Shown: positions 1 through 7,637 of the stretch, piece after piece
Layout of the letters: the number at the start of each line of letters is the position of its first letter
Numbering within the stretch: position 1 is the first letter of the stretch
Translations under genes and position numbers: made by a program
Notes under the pieces: model-generated
What the model saw: only the letters and a program-made list of their open reading frames with translations
What the model was told of the DNA's origin: nothing
Databases searched by the model: none
Assembly (NCBI RefSeq): GCF_002863865.1
Contig: NZ_CP022684.1
Coordinates: forward strand, 4,531,990 to 4,595,989
Direction of reading: 5' to 3'
Origin: Ketobacter alkanivorans
Lineage (GTDB): Bacteria > Pseudomonadota > Gammaproteobacteria > Pseudomonadales > Ketobacteraceae
Length of the DNA stretch: 64,000 nucleotides

Positions 1-7
1 AACGTGC

Positions 8-2005
8 ATGGCCGATAGTGATACCCAAAGTAGTTTAGATGACAGCAAACTCGCGTTGCTGTTGTCTTTTTTCGATGAGGCCATAGCCTTGCTGGAGCAG
101 GCGCCCGAGTTTGCTAAGCCTGGCAAGCTCGGACGTGTATTTGATACCGCGCGTCGAGTGCTGCTGCATCCGCAGGGTTGTGCTGCGCTTGAGCATCGAG
201 CTGTGGTTCTGGAATCGTCTGGAGTGTTTCTTGGTTCTGACTGGGCTCATCCCGAATCTCTGATACCCGCACTCACACCGCACACCCTGGCTAGCAGTGA
301 TGCCAACACCCTGGTGATCGAAGCACTAAGCGAACTCAGGTTGCTAGCCGTTGCGCGCGGGCAATATCAGCATGCGACGATATCAAGCGATCAGGCGCAT
401 CATTTTCTGACGCAGGTGCTGGCGAGCAATCTGTCCTACCTGTTTTCAACTGCCAGCGAAGCCGAAAGGGAAACCCAGGGCAAGCTGGCGGAATTGCCGC
501 GTAATCTGCTCAAATACCTTGCAGTATCCGTTGGCTATGAGCATGTCATTGATCTGCTTATCAACGAGATCTGGCGCATACTCCAGCAACGTCCGATTCA
601 GGTGAACCCTGTCAAACACATGGTCACCCAAATTGCACTCTGCCAGGCTAACCCTGAAATTGATCTTGGCACCAGCGGCCAGGGCGCGGATAGGCTGGTC
701 AGCAGTCTGTTTGGCCCCACCCAGGCCTGCCGCGAAGATCCGGGTATTACGATCTATCAGGAACGGCTCGACTTCATGGACAGTGCGGCATTGCAAAGTG
801 AGGCTGCGGGCTTTGCACGGGCAATGCATGATACGGGGCTGGCATCTGCGTATCACGCGATATTGGTGCGCCACCTTCTCCGTCAGGGCGAGCACCTGCT
901 ACCTGAGGCGATGGGGCTTTCGTCAACAGGTCGGGATTGCATGCTGTGCTATCAGGAACTGGTTCTCGCCTTGATCGATAAAGGCATTCACGCGGACACC
1001 CCGCAGGCTATTTATGGTCTGGCACTGATGCTGGAGCGCGGTATCCTCTATCAGCCTCCAGTCGCTCCGGCTCTGTGGCGTCAATTACGATTACCGCTGT
1101 CATCGTGGTCGCGTGAACGATTGGTCGCGGCATTTGGTTCCTCCGTTGACCCTGAGGCAGTGCTGCTTGAAGGTGTGCTGTGCATATTGGGGCAGCCTCT
1201 TGGGGTCGGCCAGGGTAATAATCCGACATGCCAGTCAGCGCGCGCGCTTTCTATGTGGGCGTACAACGACCCTGACTACCTGCTGCAAATGGTCACTTGG
1301 GCGGCTCGTGACGATGAAATCATCATACATTTTGAGGGGGAGCCGATCTCCTCCAGAGAGAGTTTGGGCGGGGTTGCGGTTACGCTACCGATCGATCTGG
1401 ACCCTGTCTCCTTGCTGGTCGTGCCGCATCTGGACCGAATTTATGCTGAGATGGGGCGGCGTTGCATTGGGCGTGAAGGTGATCCCCATCGCTGGGTCAA
1501 CCCTGAATTTCATGGTTGGTGGTCGGGGCGAGGGTTTTGTCTTAATGTCGACGTACCTACCGGCAATCTGGTGGATCTTGATGACTTTCTGCGTCACTTC
1601 TATGCCGTCTATCATCCCTACCATAACGGCAATCAACCGTTGATTCATCCACAGCCAGCTGGCATAGCGGTGACCGACAGTGCTGCTAGATTCATCGGCT
1701 GGCATGCAATCACGATTCTACGGGTGAATCTGGATCAGAAAGAACAGATGCGGGTTTACTTCTACAACCCCAATAATGACAGTGGTCAAAACTGGGGCGA
1801 CGGTGTGACCGTTAGCACCGCTGGTCATGGTGAACGCTTCGGCGAGGCCTCTTTGCCATTTGCACAGTTTCTTTCTCGCCTCTACATATATCACTATGAC
1901 CCGCTGGAGCACGGCGAACCGGCGTCAATTACCCGCCAAGAACTGGACGAGGTGATAGGCTACATCGAGCGCAGTTGGGGTGTGGGTCGCATGCCTGCAG
2001 CCTAG
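8..2005 (+). CDS. Unrecognised 665-aa protein, possible papain-like C-terminal domain
   Basis: I do not recognise this family. The protein is soluble, with no signal peptide or membrane segment visible. Residues 1 to about 450 look mostly helical. The last third (about 450-640) is richer in beta and aromatic residues. It contains a Cys in GRGFCLN (C511), a His in GWHAITIL (H566) and an Asn in FYNPNND (N587). This Cys-His-Asn order resembles the catalytic order of papain-fold (clan CA) peptidases, and a His within a hydrophobic strand followed by an aromatic-N-P turn is also typical of that fold. The assignment rests on motif shape only. The ATG is seven bases into the window, so a ribosome binding site and any upstream partner cannot be judged. 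It is separated from the downstream ABC-F gene by its own promoter-bearing gap. Confidence 0.6.
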   Translation: MADSDTQSSLDDSKLALLLSFFDEAIALLEQAPEFAKPGKLGRVFDTARRVLLHPQGCAALEHRAVVLESSGVFLGSDWAHPESLIPALTPHTLASSDANTLVIEALSELRLLAVARGQYQHATISSDQAHHFLTQVLASNLSYLFSTASEAERETQGKLAELPRNLLKYLAVSVGYEHVIDLLINEIWRILQQRPIQVNPVKHMVTQIALCQANPEIDLGTSGQGADRLVSSLFGPTQACREDPGITIYQERLDFMDSAALQSEAAGFARAMHDTGLASAYHAILVRHLLRQGEHLLPEAMGLSSTGRDCMLCYQELVLALIDKGIHADTPQAIYGLALMLERGILYQPPVAPALWRQLRLPLSSWSRERLVAAFGSSVDPEAVLLEGVLCILGQPLGVGQGNNPTCQSARALSMWAYNDPDYLLQMVTWAARDDEIIIHFEGEPISSRESLGGVAVTLPIDLDPVSLLVVPHLDRIYAEMGRRCIGREGDPHRWVNPEFHGWWSGRGFCLNVDVPTGNLVDLDDFLRHFYAVYHPYHNGNQPLIHPQPAGIAVTDSAARFIGWHAITILRVNLDQKEQMRVYFYNPNNDSGQNWGDGVTVSTAGHGERFGEASLPFAQFLSRLYIYHYDPLEHGEPASITRQELDEVIGYIERSWGVGRMPAA

Positions 2006-2089
2006 CCTGCTTTCTCAAGGGGCTATCAGCTCCACTGGGAAATGTTGAGCAAATTCCTCTTGAAAATGCTACTATGCCGCCCCTTTGAA

Positions 2090-2118
2090 TTGAGTGGGTG
2101 TGTGTTTAAGTATATATA
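2090..2118 (+). promoter_or_regulatory. Candidate sigma-70 promoter of ybiT
   Basis: TTGAGT (2090-2095) and TATATA (2113-2118) are separated by 17 bp. This gives a start near 2125 and a leader of about 35 nt before the TTG start codon at 2161. No leader ORF or clear attenuator hairpin is visible in the short leader. Confidence 0.45.
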
Positions 2119-2160
2119 AAACAGACACTTAAGATAACTTTACCTATCAGGATTAGTTCG

Positions 2161-3747
2161 TTGATCTCTACCGCAAATATTACCATGCAGTTTGGTGCCA
2201 AACCCCTTTTCGAAAATATCTCGGTGAAGTTCGGGGATGGCAATCGATATGGTTTGATCGGTGCCAATGGCTGCGGCAAATCTACTTTCATGAAGATTCT
2301 GGATGGTAGCCTTACACCTACAGCAGGCAATGTCTCCATCAGCCCGAATGAACGGGTGGGCAAGCTGCATCAGGATCAATTTGCTTTCGAGCAATTCAGC
2401 GTGGTGGATACCGTAATTATGGGGCATGCCGAGTTGTGGGCCGTGAAGCAGGAGCGGGATCGACTCTATGCATTGCCAGATATGTCTGAGGATGAAGGCA
2501 TGAAGGTGGCGGAACTGGAAGTTCAGTTTGCCGAGATGGATGGCTACAGCGCTGAAAGTCGGGCCGGGGAAATTCTGTTGGGCGCGGGCATTGCGGAAGC
2601 GTTTCATTTTGGCCCTATGAGCGAAGTGGCCCCCGGCTGGAAATTGCGGGTACTGTTGGCGCAGGCGCTGTTTGCAGACCCTGATATTCTGTTATTGGAC
2701 GAGCCGACCAATAACCTGGACATCGATACCATCCGCTGGCTTGAAACCGTGCTCAACGAGCGTAAAAGCACCATGGTGATCATATCTCATGACCGTCATT
2801 TCCTGAATTCGGTCTGCACTCATATGGCGGATATTGATTATGGTGAACTGAGAGTATATCCAGGTAACTATGACGATTTTATGCTTGCAGCCACTCAGGC
2901 GCGTGAGCGATTGCAATCACAGAATGCTAAGAAGTCGGCGCAAATTGCTGACCTGCAACAGTTTGTCAGCCGGTTTTCTGCTAACGCATCCAAGGCAAAA
3001 CAGGCTACTTCACGTGCCAAGCAAATCGAGAAAATAAAACTGGATGAGATAAAAGCCTCCAGCCGGGTAGCGCCTTACATTCGCTTCAACCAGGATAAAA
3101 AACTTCATCGACAAGCACTGATTCTGGAAGGGTTGGAGTTTGGTTACGAAAGCCAGCCCTTGTTCAGCAAGGGTGAGCTGATCTTGGAGGCGGGCACCCG
3201 CTTGGCGGTAATCGGTGAGAACGGTGCCGGTAAAACGACCTTGCTGCGTTGTTTGATGGCCGAGCTGGAGCCAACCCAAGGTACAGTTAAGTGGGCAGAA
3301 AACGCTACCCTTGGTTATTGCCCGCAGGACAGTACCGCAGATTTTGATGTGGATATGACACTGTTCGACTGGATGGCACAATGGCGCAAGCCCAGGCATG
3401 ATGATCAAATCGTGCGGGCCACTCTGGGGCGTTTGCTGTTCTCGGCTGATGACTTCAACAAAAAAGTTAAAGTATGCTCCGGTGGCGAGAAAAATCGCTT
3501 GTTGTTCGGCAAACTGATGATGATGGATAATAATGTGCTGGTGATGGATGAGCCCACTAACCATTTGGATATGGAAGCCATCGAAGCACTGAACCTGGCG
3601 TTGGAGCACTATGAAGGCACACTGATCTTTGTCAGCCATGATCGTGAATTTGTATCGTCTCTGGCGAATCAGATAATTGAAATTAAGGGGCAGCGGCTGG
3701 TGTATTTTCAAGGTACATACGATGAGTACCTTGCCAACCAGCAGTAG
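2161..3747 (+). CDS. ybiT: ABC-F family ATPase YbiT (ribosome-associated)
   Basis: This is a cytosolic ABC-F protein with two nucleotide-binding domains and no membrane domain. ABC-F proteins act on the ribosome as translation factors. Walker A motifs are at about residues 34-42 (GANGCGKST) and 352-360 (GENGAGKTT). The second signature is SGGEK, both Walker B strands read LLLDEPTNN / VMDEPTNH, and a charged inter-domain linker lies at about 245-305. The sequence follows E. coli YbiT closely from the first residue (MISTANITMQF against MLVSSNVTMQF). That supports the TTG start at 2161, which has an AGGA sequence about 8 bases upstream. The length of 528 aa is normal for YbiT. The closely following DUF2058 gene (32 bp) may be co-transcribed. 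Confidence 0.93.
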   Translation: MISTANITMQFGAKPLFENISVKFGDGNRYGLIGANGCGKSTFMKILDGSLTPTAGNVSISPNERVGKLHQDQFAFEQFSVVDTVIMGHAELWAVKQERDRLYALPDMSEDEGMKVAELEVQFAEMDGYSAESRAGEILLGAGIAEAFHFGPMSEVAPGWKLRVLLAQALFADPDILLLDEPTNNLDIDTIRWLETVLNERKSTMVIISHDRHFLNSVCTHMADIDYGELRVYPGNYDDFMLAATQARERLQSQNAKKSAQIADLQQFVSRFSANASKAKQATSRAKQIEKIKLDEIKASSRVAPYIRFNQDKKLHRQALILEGLEFGYESQPLFSKGELILEAGTRLAVIGENGAGKTTLLRCLMAELEPTQGTVKWAENATLGYCPQDSTADFDVDMTLFDWMAQWRKPRHDDQIVRATLGRLLFSADDFNKKVKVCSGGEKNRLLFGKLMMMDNNVLVMDEPTNHLDMEAIEALNLALEHYEGTLIFVSHDREFVSSLANQIIEIKGQRLVYFQGTYDEYLANQQ

Positions 3748-3779
3748 CGCTGCAGCAACGAGTTAGCGGAGGGCTGTTT

Positions 3780-4322
3780 ATGGCATCACTTCAGGATCAA
3801 TTGCTTAAGGCCGGAATGGTCGATGCAAAAAAAGCCAAAAAGGTACAGAAGGAAAAAAGCAAACAAAACAAGCTGGCACGTAAAGGTCAGGCTGAGATAG
3901 TTGATGAAGCAAAAGAGGCGGCACGTCAGGCACAGTTGGAAAAGGCCGAGAAAGATCGTGAAATCAACCGTCAGAATCAGTTGCTGGCAGAGCGCAAGGC
4001 GATTGCCGCGCAAATCAAGCAACTGATAGAGACGCATCGTCTTGATCGAGCGGGCAGCGATATCGGCTATCAGTTTGTGGATGGCAAAAACATTAAAAAG
4101 ATCTACGTGACGGCGGCCCAGCAGAAGCAGCTGGAATTGGGTCAGATCGCCATAGTGGCTTTGAATGGTGACTACGAGTTGGTTGCAACCGCTATTGCGG
4201 AAAAGATCCGACAGCGTGATGACACAACCGTTGTTGTGCTCAATTCACGAACACAGACAACCGACACTCAGGAAGATGATCCTTATGCCGATTATGTGAT
4301 TCCTGACGATCTGATGTGGTAA
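3780..4322 (+). CDS. yaiL: DUF2058 protein, YaiL family
   Basis: A 180-aa highly charged cytosolic protein. The N-terminal half (about residues 15-95) is a Lys/Glu/Gln-rich helix likely to form a coiled coil. The C-terminal half, with a YQFVDGKNIKKIYV strand and an acidic end (ADYVIPDDLMW), matches the DUF2058/YaiL family. This family is sometimes labelled nucleoprotein or polynucleotide-associated, and its molecular function is not established. A strong GCGGAGGG ribosome binding site precedes the ATG. It follows ybiT by 32 bp on the same strand and converges on pdxH with a gap of only 10 bp. Confidence 0.8.
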   Translation: MASLQDQLLKAGMVDAKKAKKVQKEKSKQNKLARKGQAEIVDEAKEAARQAQLEKAEKDREINRQNQLLAERKAIAAQIKQLIETHRLDRAGSDIGYQFVDGKNIKKIYVTAAQQKQLELGQIAIVALNGDYELVATAIAEKIRQRDDTTVVVLNSRTQTTDTQEDDPYADYVIPDDLMW

Positions 4323-4332
4323 TTCTGTTTGA

Positions 4333-4968
4333 TCAAGGCTGGAGGCGCTGCGTTGTCCAGCCCGACTCTTCTTTTAGATATTCAAAGCGGTCGTGCAGTC
4401 TATGGGGCCGCCCTTGCCAAAATTCGATTCTTTCCGGAACTATCTGGTAACCTCCCCAGAAAGACGGCAATGGAATTTTGCCGTCGCCGAATTTTCGCTT
4501 CATTTCAGCCAGTTTCTGTTCCAGTAGGCCTCTTGAATTGATGGCCTTGGATTGATCGGATACCCAGGCACCGATTTGGCTTTCCCTTGGTCGAGAGGAA
4601 AAGTATTTGAAAGACTCCGCTTTGCTGATGCGTCGCACCTTGCCCTGAACGGACACCTGACGGTTTAGGCCGATCCATGGAAACAGGGCAGCCGCCTGGG
4701 GGTGAGCTTCAATATTCTGTGCTTTGCGGCTTTCGTAATTGGTGAAAAACACAAAGCCATGCTCATCAAAGTATTTTAATAACACGGTGCGTAATGTGGG
4801 TTGGCCTGTGTTATCAACGGTGGCCAGTGACATTGCATTTGGCTCCAGAATGCCAGCGTTACGGGCATCCTGGAACCAGTTCTCAAATTGAATGATTGGG
4901 TCTTGGTTCAGATCTTCCTCATTCAGCCCGGAGCTTTCGAACTCCCGGCGCATTTCACTTATGTCCAC
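4333..4968 (-). CDS. pdxH: Pyridoxamine 5'-phosphate oxidase PdxH
   Basis: An FMN-dependent cytosolic oxidase that converts pyridoxine or pyridoxamine 5'-phosphate to pyridoxal 5'-phosphate, using O2 and releasing H2O2. The 211-aa protein has the full family length. It carries the FMN-binding segment LRTVLLKYFDEHGFVFFTNYESRKA, the S-RP-ESQIGAW segment, and the C-terminal FWQGRPHRLHDRF signature with the PLP-binding Arg and His. It lies 18 bp downstream of a radical SAM gene on the same strand, so the two are probably one transcription unit. That is noteworthy because PdxH needs oxygen while the promoter region of the upstream gene carries FNR-type boxes. Confidence 0.96.
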   Translation of the reverse strand: MDISEMRREFESSGLNEEDLNQDPIIQFENWFQDARNAGILEPNAMSLATVDNTGQPTLRTVLLKYFDEHGFVFFTNYESRKAQNIEAHPQAAALFPWIGLNRQVSVQGKVRRISKAESFKYFSSRPRESQIGAWVSDQSKAINSRGLLEQKLAEMKRKFGDGKIPLPSFWGGYQIVPERIEFWQGRPHRLHDRFEYLKEESGWTTQRLQP

Positions 4969-4986
4969 TTACTGCATTCCGTAGGG

Positions 4987-5925
4987 TCAGTTATAGGCTG
5001 CGCAATTCTTACAGGGAGTATCAGATACATCCCGTTTCAGGTGCGCTGAGCGCAGCGCCTGGAAAGAATCCGAGTGCCACGCATCCATAAAGGGAGTGGT
5101 TTTCAGATCCGCCATATTAAAATCTTTTGAGTGATCGAAACAGCAGGCGCTTAGCATGCCGTCAAATGTCACTCGTGCTTCAGTAAACACAGCCCAACAG
5201 GGGAGTGGTTCACGCATGTTGTCAGCCCGGCCCGGGTTGCCTGCGCGAACCTCCCAACCCCTTTCAATATTGTCAGATCCTGTCAGATCTGCCTGTGAAT
5301 ACAGTGGCAACGCATAGGACTGGTCGAGATAGGGCTCCAGCTCGTCCAATACTGCCTGCATTTTATCTGCCTGGTCTCCATTGTATCGGATATAAGACGC
5401 GTACAAACCGCAATTGTATCCTCCGCGCTCGCGAATTTCATGTGCTGCGCGAATATTGTCGAGCATTTTATAGAATAAAGACTTCTTGACTCGGGCGATC
5501 TCGGTAAACTGCTCTTCATCGGAGTAATTAAGGGAGAACTTCAGCGAGTCGAGTCCCGCTTTCATGCAAGCTTCTACCTTTTCGGGCGTGCAGAGCGAGC
5601 CGTTGGTTGTCAGGAACACGTATTCGAAGCCCTGATGTTTGGCTTCGGCGATGGCTTCCGGTAACCAGGGTAGCATAAAGGATTCGCCCAGATAGAACAT
5701 GCCTACTTCTTCTACGCCTGCCTGCTTCAAGTCCTTGAGCAGTGACACGTAAAAGTCCCAATCCATATCCTGTTTGTCGCGTAATTTATATCCGGTAGCG
5801 CAGAATGCACAATTGAAATTACAGCGCGCGGTGAGTTCAATTTTTACCGCTTTTGGGCAGGGTGGAGTGGGGGTCTTCTGGTTGGGTTTGATGCCGGTAA
5901 TGTTGTCTATCTTGTCTGTGATCAT
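4987..5925 (-). CDS. Radical SAM protein with SPASM domain
   Basis: A 312-aa radical S-adenosylmethionine enzyme. The [4Fe-4S] cluster motif CNFNCAFC (C35, C39, C42) follows a KIELTARC strand, as in peptide-modifying and related enzymes. A C-terminal SPASM-type region carries further cysteines (CW, ACC, C-x2-C in TPCKNCAAYN) for auxiliary clusters. No small peptide substrate gene is visible beside it, so the substrate is unknown. The start is supported by an AGGAGA sequence seven bases upstream. The gene diverges from ubiT across a 312-bp region containing three FNR-type boxes and reads toward pdxH 18 bp away. Oxygen-sensitive iron-sulfur chemistry would fit anaerobic induction. A role in cofactor or PLP metabolism is only a guess from context. 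Confidence 0.85.
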   Translation of the reverse strand: MITDKIDNITGIKPNQKTPTPPCPKAVKIELTARCNFNCAFCATGYKLRDKQDMDWDFYVSLLKDLKQAGVEEVGMFYLGESFMLPWLPEAIAEAKHQGFEYVFLTTNGSLCTPEKVEACMKAGLDSLKFSLNYSDEEQFTEIARVKKSLFYKMLDNIRAAHEIRERGGYNCGLYASYIRYNGDQADKMQAVLDELEPYLDQSYALPLYSQADLTGSDNIERGWEVRAGNPGRADNMREPLPCWAVFTEARVTFDGMLSACCFDHSKDFNMADLKTTPFMDAWHSDSFQALRSAHLKRDVSDTPCKNCAAYN

Positions 5926-5979
5926 GGGTATGTCTCCTGGGCTACATAATGGATAGCGGCCGTGACCTTGAAAAGTTGA

Positions 5980-5993
5980 TTGATCTTAGTCAA
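5980..5993 (-). promoter_or_regulatory. FNR/Anr-type box 1 (radical SAM side)
   Basis: TTGATCTTAGTCAA matches TTGAT-N4-ATCAA at 9 of 10 defined positions. Its centre (5986.5) is about 41-44 bp upstream of a plausible start for the radical SAM gene. TATCCA on the minus strand at 5955-5950 would be the -10 hexamer. It lies in the 312-bp gene-free stretch 5926-6237, which otherwise holds only the other boxes. Confidence 0.6.
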
Positions 5994-6075
5994 TGGTTTG
6001 GCATTGGCTTCGATAGTTGTGAGAAATGCAGAAAATACGCCAGATCAGCAATCAGAGAAATTAGGGTGAATTTTG

Positions 6076-6089
6076 TTGATCCAGATCAG
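6076..6089. promoter_or_regulatory. FNR/Anr-type box 2 (middle)
   Basis: TTGATCCAGATCAG matches the FNR consensus at 9 of 10 defined positions. It sits roughly midway between the radical SAM and ubiT promoters and has no good -10 at 41.5 bp on either side. It may be an upstream or accessory site for either gene, or unoccupied. Confidence 0.45.
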
Positions 6090-6168
6090 AAGATCGGGGG
6101 TAAGTGAAAAACACGGGGGAATGAATCTGCCGCTCTGGCCACTAAAGCGGAACGAAGGTGTGTGTGAA

Positions 6169-6209
6169 TTGATGGTGATCAGTGCCTGCACGTGACATCG
6201 GCTTATAAT
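6169..6209 (+). promoter_or_regulatory. Class II FNR-type promoter of ubiT
   Basis: The FNR-type box TTGATGGTGATCAG (6169-6182, 9 of 10 defined positions) is followed by a perfect -10 hexamer TATAAT at 6204-6209. No -35 element is recognisable. A start at about 6217 would lie 41.5 bp from the box centre, the classic spacing for FNR-activated promoters. That start also excludes the in-frame ATG at 6208 and supports translation from 6238. Confidence 0.7.
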
Positions 6210-6237
6210 GACCTCGATTTTGAGAGGGGGGAGTTAT

Positions 6238-6744
6238 ATGTCAAAGTCCACACGGGTACCTGTCAGTATATTGCCACACCCGATTGCAGTGATGCGAAGA
6301 ATACATCCGTTGATGAAGCGCCAGGCTCGATATATTCCTTTCGGGTTGGTGCGTACCTCTATTGAGGCAGTGATGCGAGGGACATTACAGGAACCTATTA
6401 GAAACGGTGAATTGGAATTTCTAAGGGGGCGATGGCTGCAGCTGCACGTTGTGGATCTCGGTGTTAGGTGGAATATCACCCTCGGGTTAATCGGGCCTAT
6501 CCTGGTACAAAGTGCCGTGCGCCCTGATGTTACGATAACGGGAGACTTGCGGCACTTTGTTGAGATGGCAAACGCTGAAAATGATCCTGACACTTTCTTT
6601 TTTCAAAGAAAAATCCGTGTAGAGGGAGACACCGAAATGAGTCTTTGGGTAAAAAATACATTGTTCGCGTCGGAAAAGCCCCGTTGGGTTCAGGTAATCA
6701 CTGAGAGGCTGGGGCGGTTTCTTGTGATGGTCGAAGAAGGTTAG
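6238..6744 (+). CDS. ubiT: UbiT, SCP2-domain lipid-binding factor of anaerobic ubiquinone synthesis
   Basis: A 168-aa SCP2-like protein of the UbiT (YhbT) family. In known systems it binds isoprenoid intermediates and assists UbiU and UbiV in making ubiquinone without O2. The N-terminus has a basic amphipathic stretch (MKRQARYIPFGLVR), as expected for membrane association. The SCP2 core covers about residues 40-165 (ELEFLRGRWLQLHV, PDVTITGDLRHFVEMAN, FFFQRKIRVEGDTEMSLWVKN). The start is set at 6238 because GAGAGGGGGGAG lies just upstream and because the predicted transcript begins after the earlier in-frame ATG. Its stop overlaps the stop of the convergent ubiV by 4 bp. Confidence 0.9.
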   Translation: MSKSTRVPVSILPHPIAVMRRIHPLMKRQARYIPFGLVRTSIEAVMRGTLQEPIRNGELEFLRGRWLQLHVVDLGVRWNITLGLIGPILVQSAVRPDVTITGDLRHFVEMANAENDPDTFFFQRKIRVEGDTEMSLWVKNTLFASEKPRWVQVITERLGRFLVMVEEG

Positions 6745-7637
6745 GCATCAATATTGAATTCCATTCCAGGCTTTCCGTGCCAATATCCATTGCAGAGCGA
6801 CTCATCTTGCAATGAAATACGAGGGCTGTCGGTGCTTGCGTGCAACTGGTTGATGATGTTCAGTGTGTTGTTGTCTTCTGCGTAGAAGCGAACCATATCT
6901 ATGCCCATATTGGTAATGGTGTTCAGGTAGGGAATCAGATTACATCGTTTATAGGATTGAATTTGAATGCCGTTTACTTGAAACAGGGATTGCTTATCCT
7001 GGGTTTGCATAGTGAACCCATCATGGTGTGCGATGCAGCGGGTTTCGCACTGGTCTTTGGGTAAATTGGCTGCTCGAGCGGTAAAGCAGCGAGCCGCGTG
7101 GGAAAGGGCGAGTCGGCCATAAATCTGAATTTCTGTTTCCAAACGTTGGAGTGATGCATCTTCCTGCATGGCGACAAGCGTTTCTGATAGGCTGGACGCA
7201 CTCATTTCCAGCGGGGCGTGCCAGCGCACCATGCCTTGCTTAGCCAGAACACTCAGAGTGTGCGTGTTGTATATATTCAGGTTACTACCGGCTACAAAAG
7301 GGCGCTTTAATTCCCGGGCAATCTGAACGGCTGCGTAATCATTTGCTTCAATCCATAGTTCAGAGCGTTTTATCATGGAGCGCAATGCACTGACCTCCGA
7401 CTCCGATTCAATTAAGGTCAGGCTGGATAGTACACAGTGTTTGCCCAGTTTTTCCAGTTGTATGGCCAGGTCGATCCAATCTTGGGTGCTCATTGAACGC
7501 CGTTTGGAACACACGGTTTCTCCTAGATAGATTGTGTTGGCGTTTGATGAAGCTGCTTCTGCATAAAAATCCAGAATAGTCTGCTTGCTCCAATAATATT
7601 GGATGGATCCCAGTGAGATTTTGGGTGTTATTGCCAT
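6741..7637 (-). CDS. ubiV: UbiV, U32-family [4Fe-4S] protein of O2-independent hydroxylation
   Basis: A 298-aa peptidase-U32-family protein that acts with UbiU as a heterodimer in O2-independent hydroxylation of the ubiquinone ring. The four cluster cysteines are visible: C43 in LGETVCSKRR, and a C-x12-C-x3-C group (ARCFTA...DQCETRC). This is the spacing known for E. coli UbiV. Translation is placed at the ATG at 7637, reading MAITPKISLG like other UbiV proteins. It lies inside the end of ubiU with a 10-bp overlap, so the two are co-translated. It is the last gene of the ubiD-ubiU-ubiV operon. Confidence 0.93.
   Translation of the reverse strand: MAITPKISLGSIQYYWSKQTILDFYAEAASSNANTIYLGETVCSKRRSMSTQDWIDLAIQLEKLGKHCVLSSLTLIESESEVSALRSMIKRSELWIEANDYAAVQIARELKRPFVAGSNLNIYNTHTLSVLAKQGMVRWHAPLEMSASSLSETLVAMQEDASLQRLETEIQIYGRLALSHAARCFTARAANLPKDQCETRCIAHHDGFTMQTQDKQSLFQVNGIQIQSYKRCNLIPYLNTITNMGIDMVRFYAEDNNTLNIINQLHASTDSPRISLQDESLCNGYWHGKPGMEFNIDA

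Noticed and set aside
633..974. Overlapping frames inside the first gene and similar long antisense frames elsewhere
   Set aside because: Their codon patterns and compositions are those of shadows of the real genes, with no family similarity or ribosome binding sites.
6208..6237. Longer UbiT start at ATG 6208
   Set aside because: The codon overlaps the TATAAT -10 hexamer and precedes the predicted transcription start; a strong ribosome binding site supports 6238.
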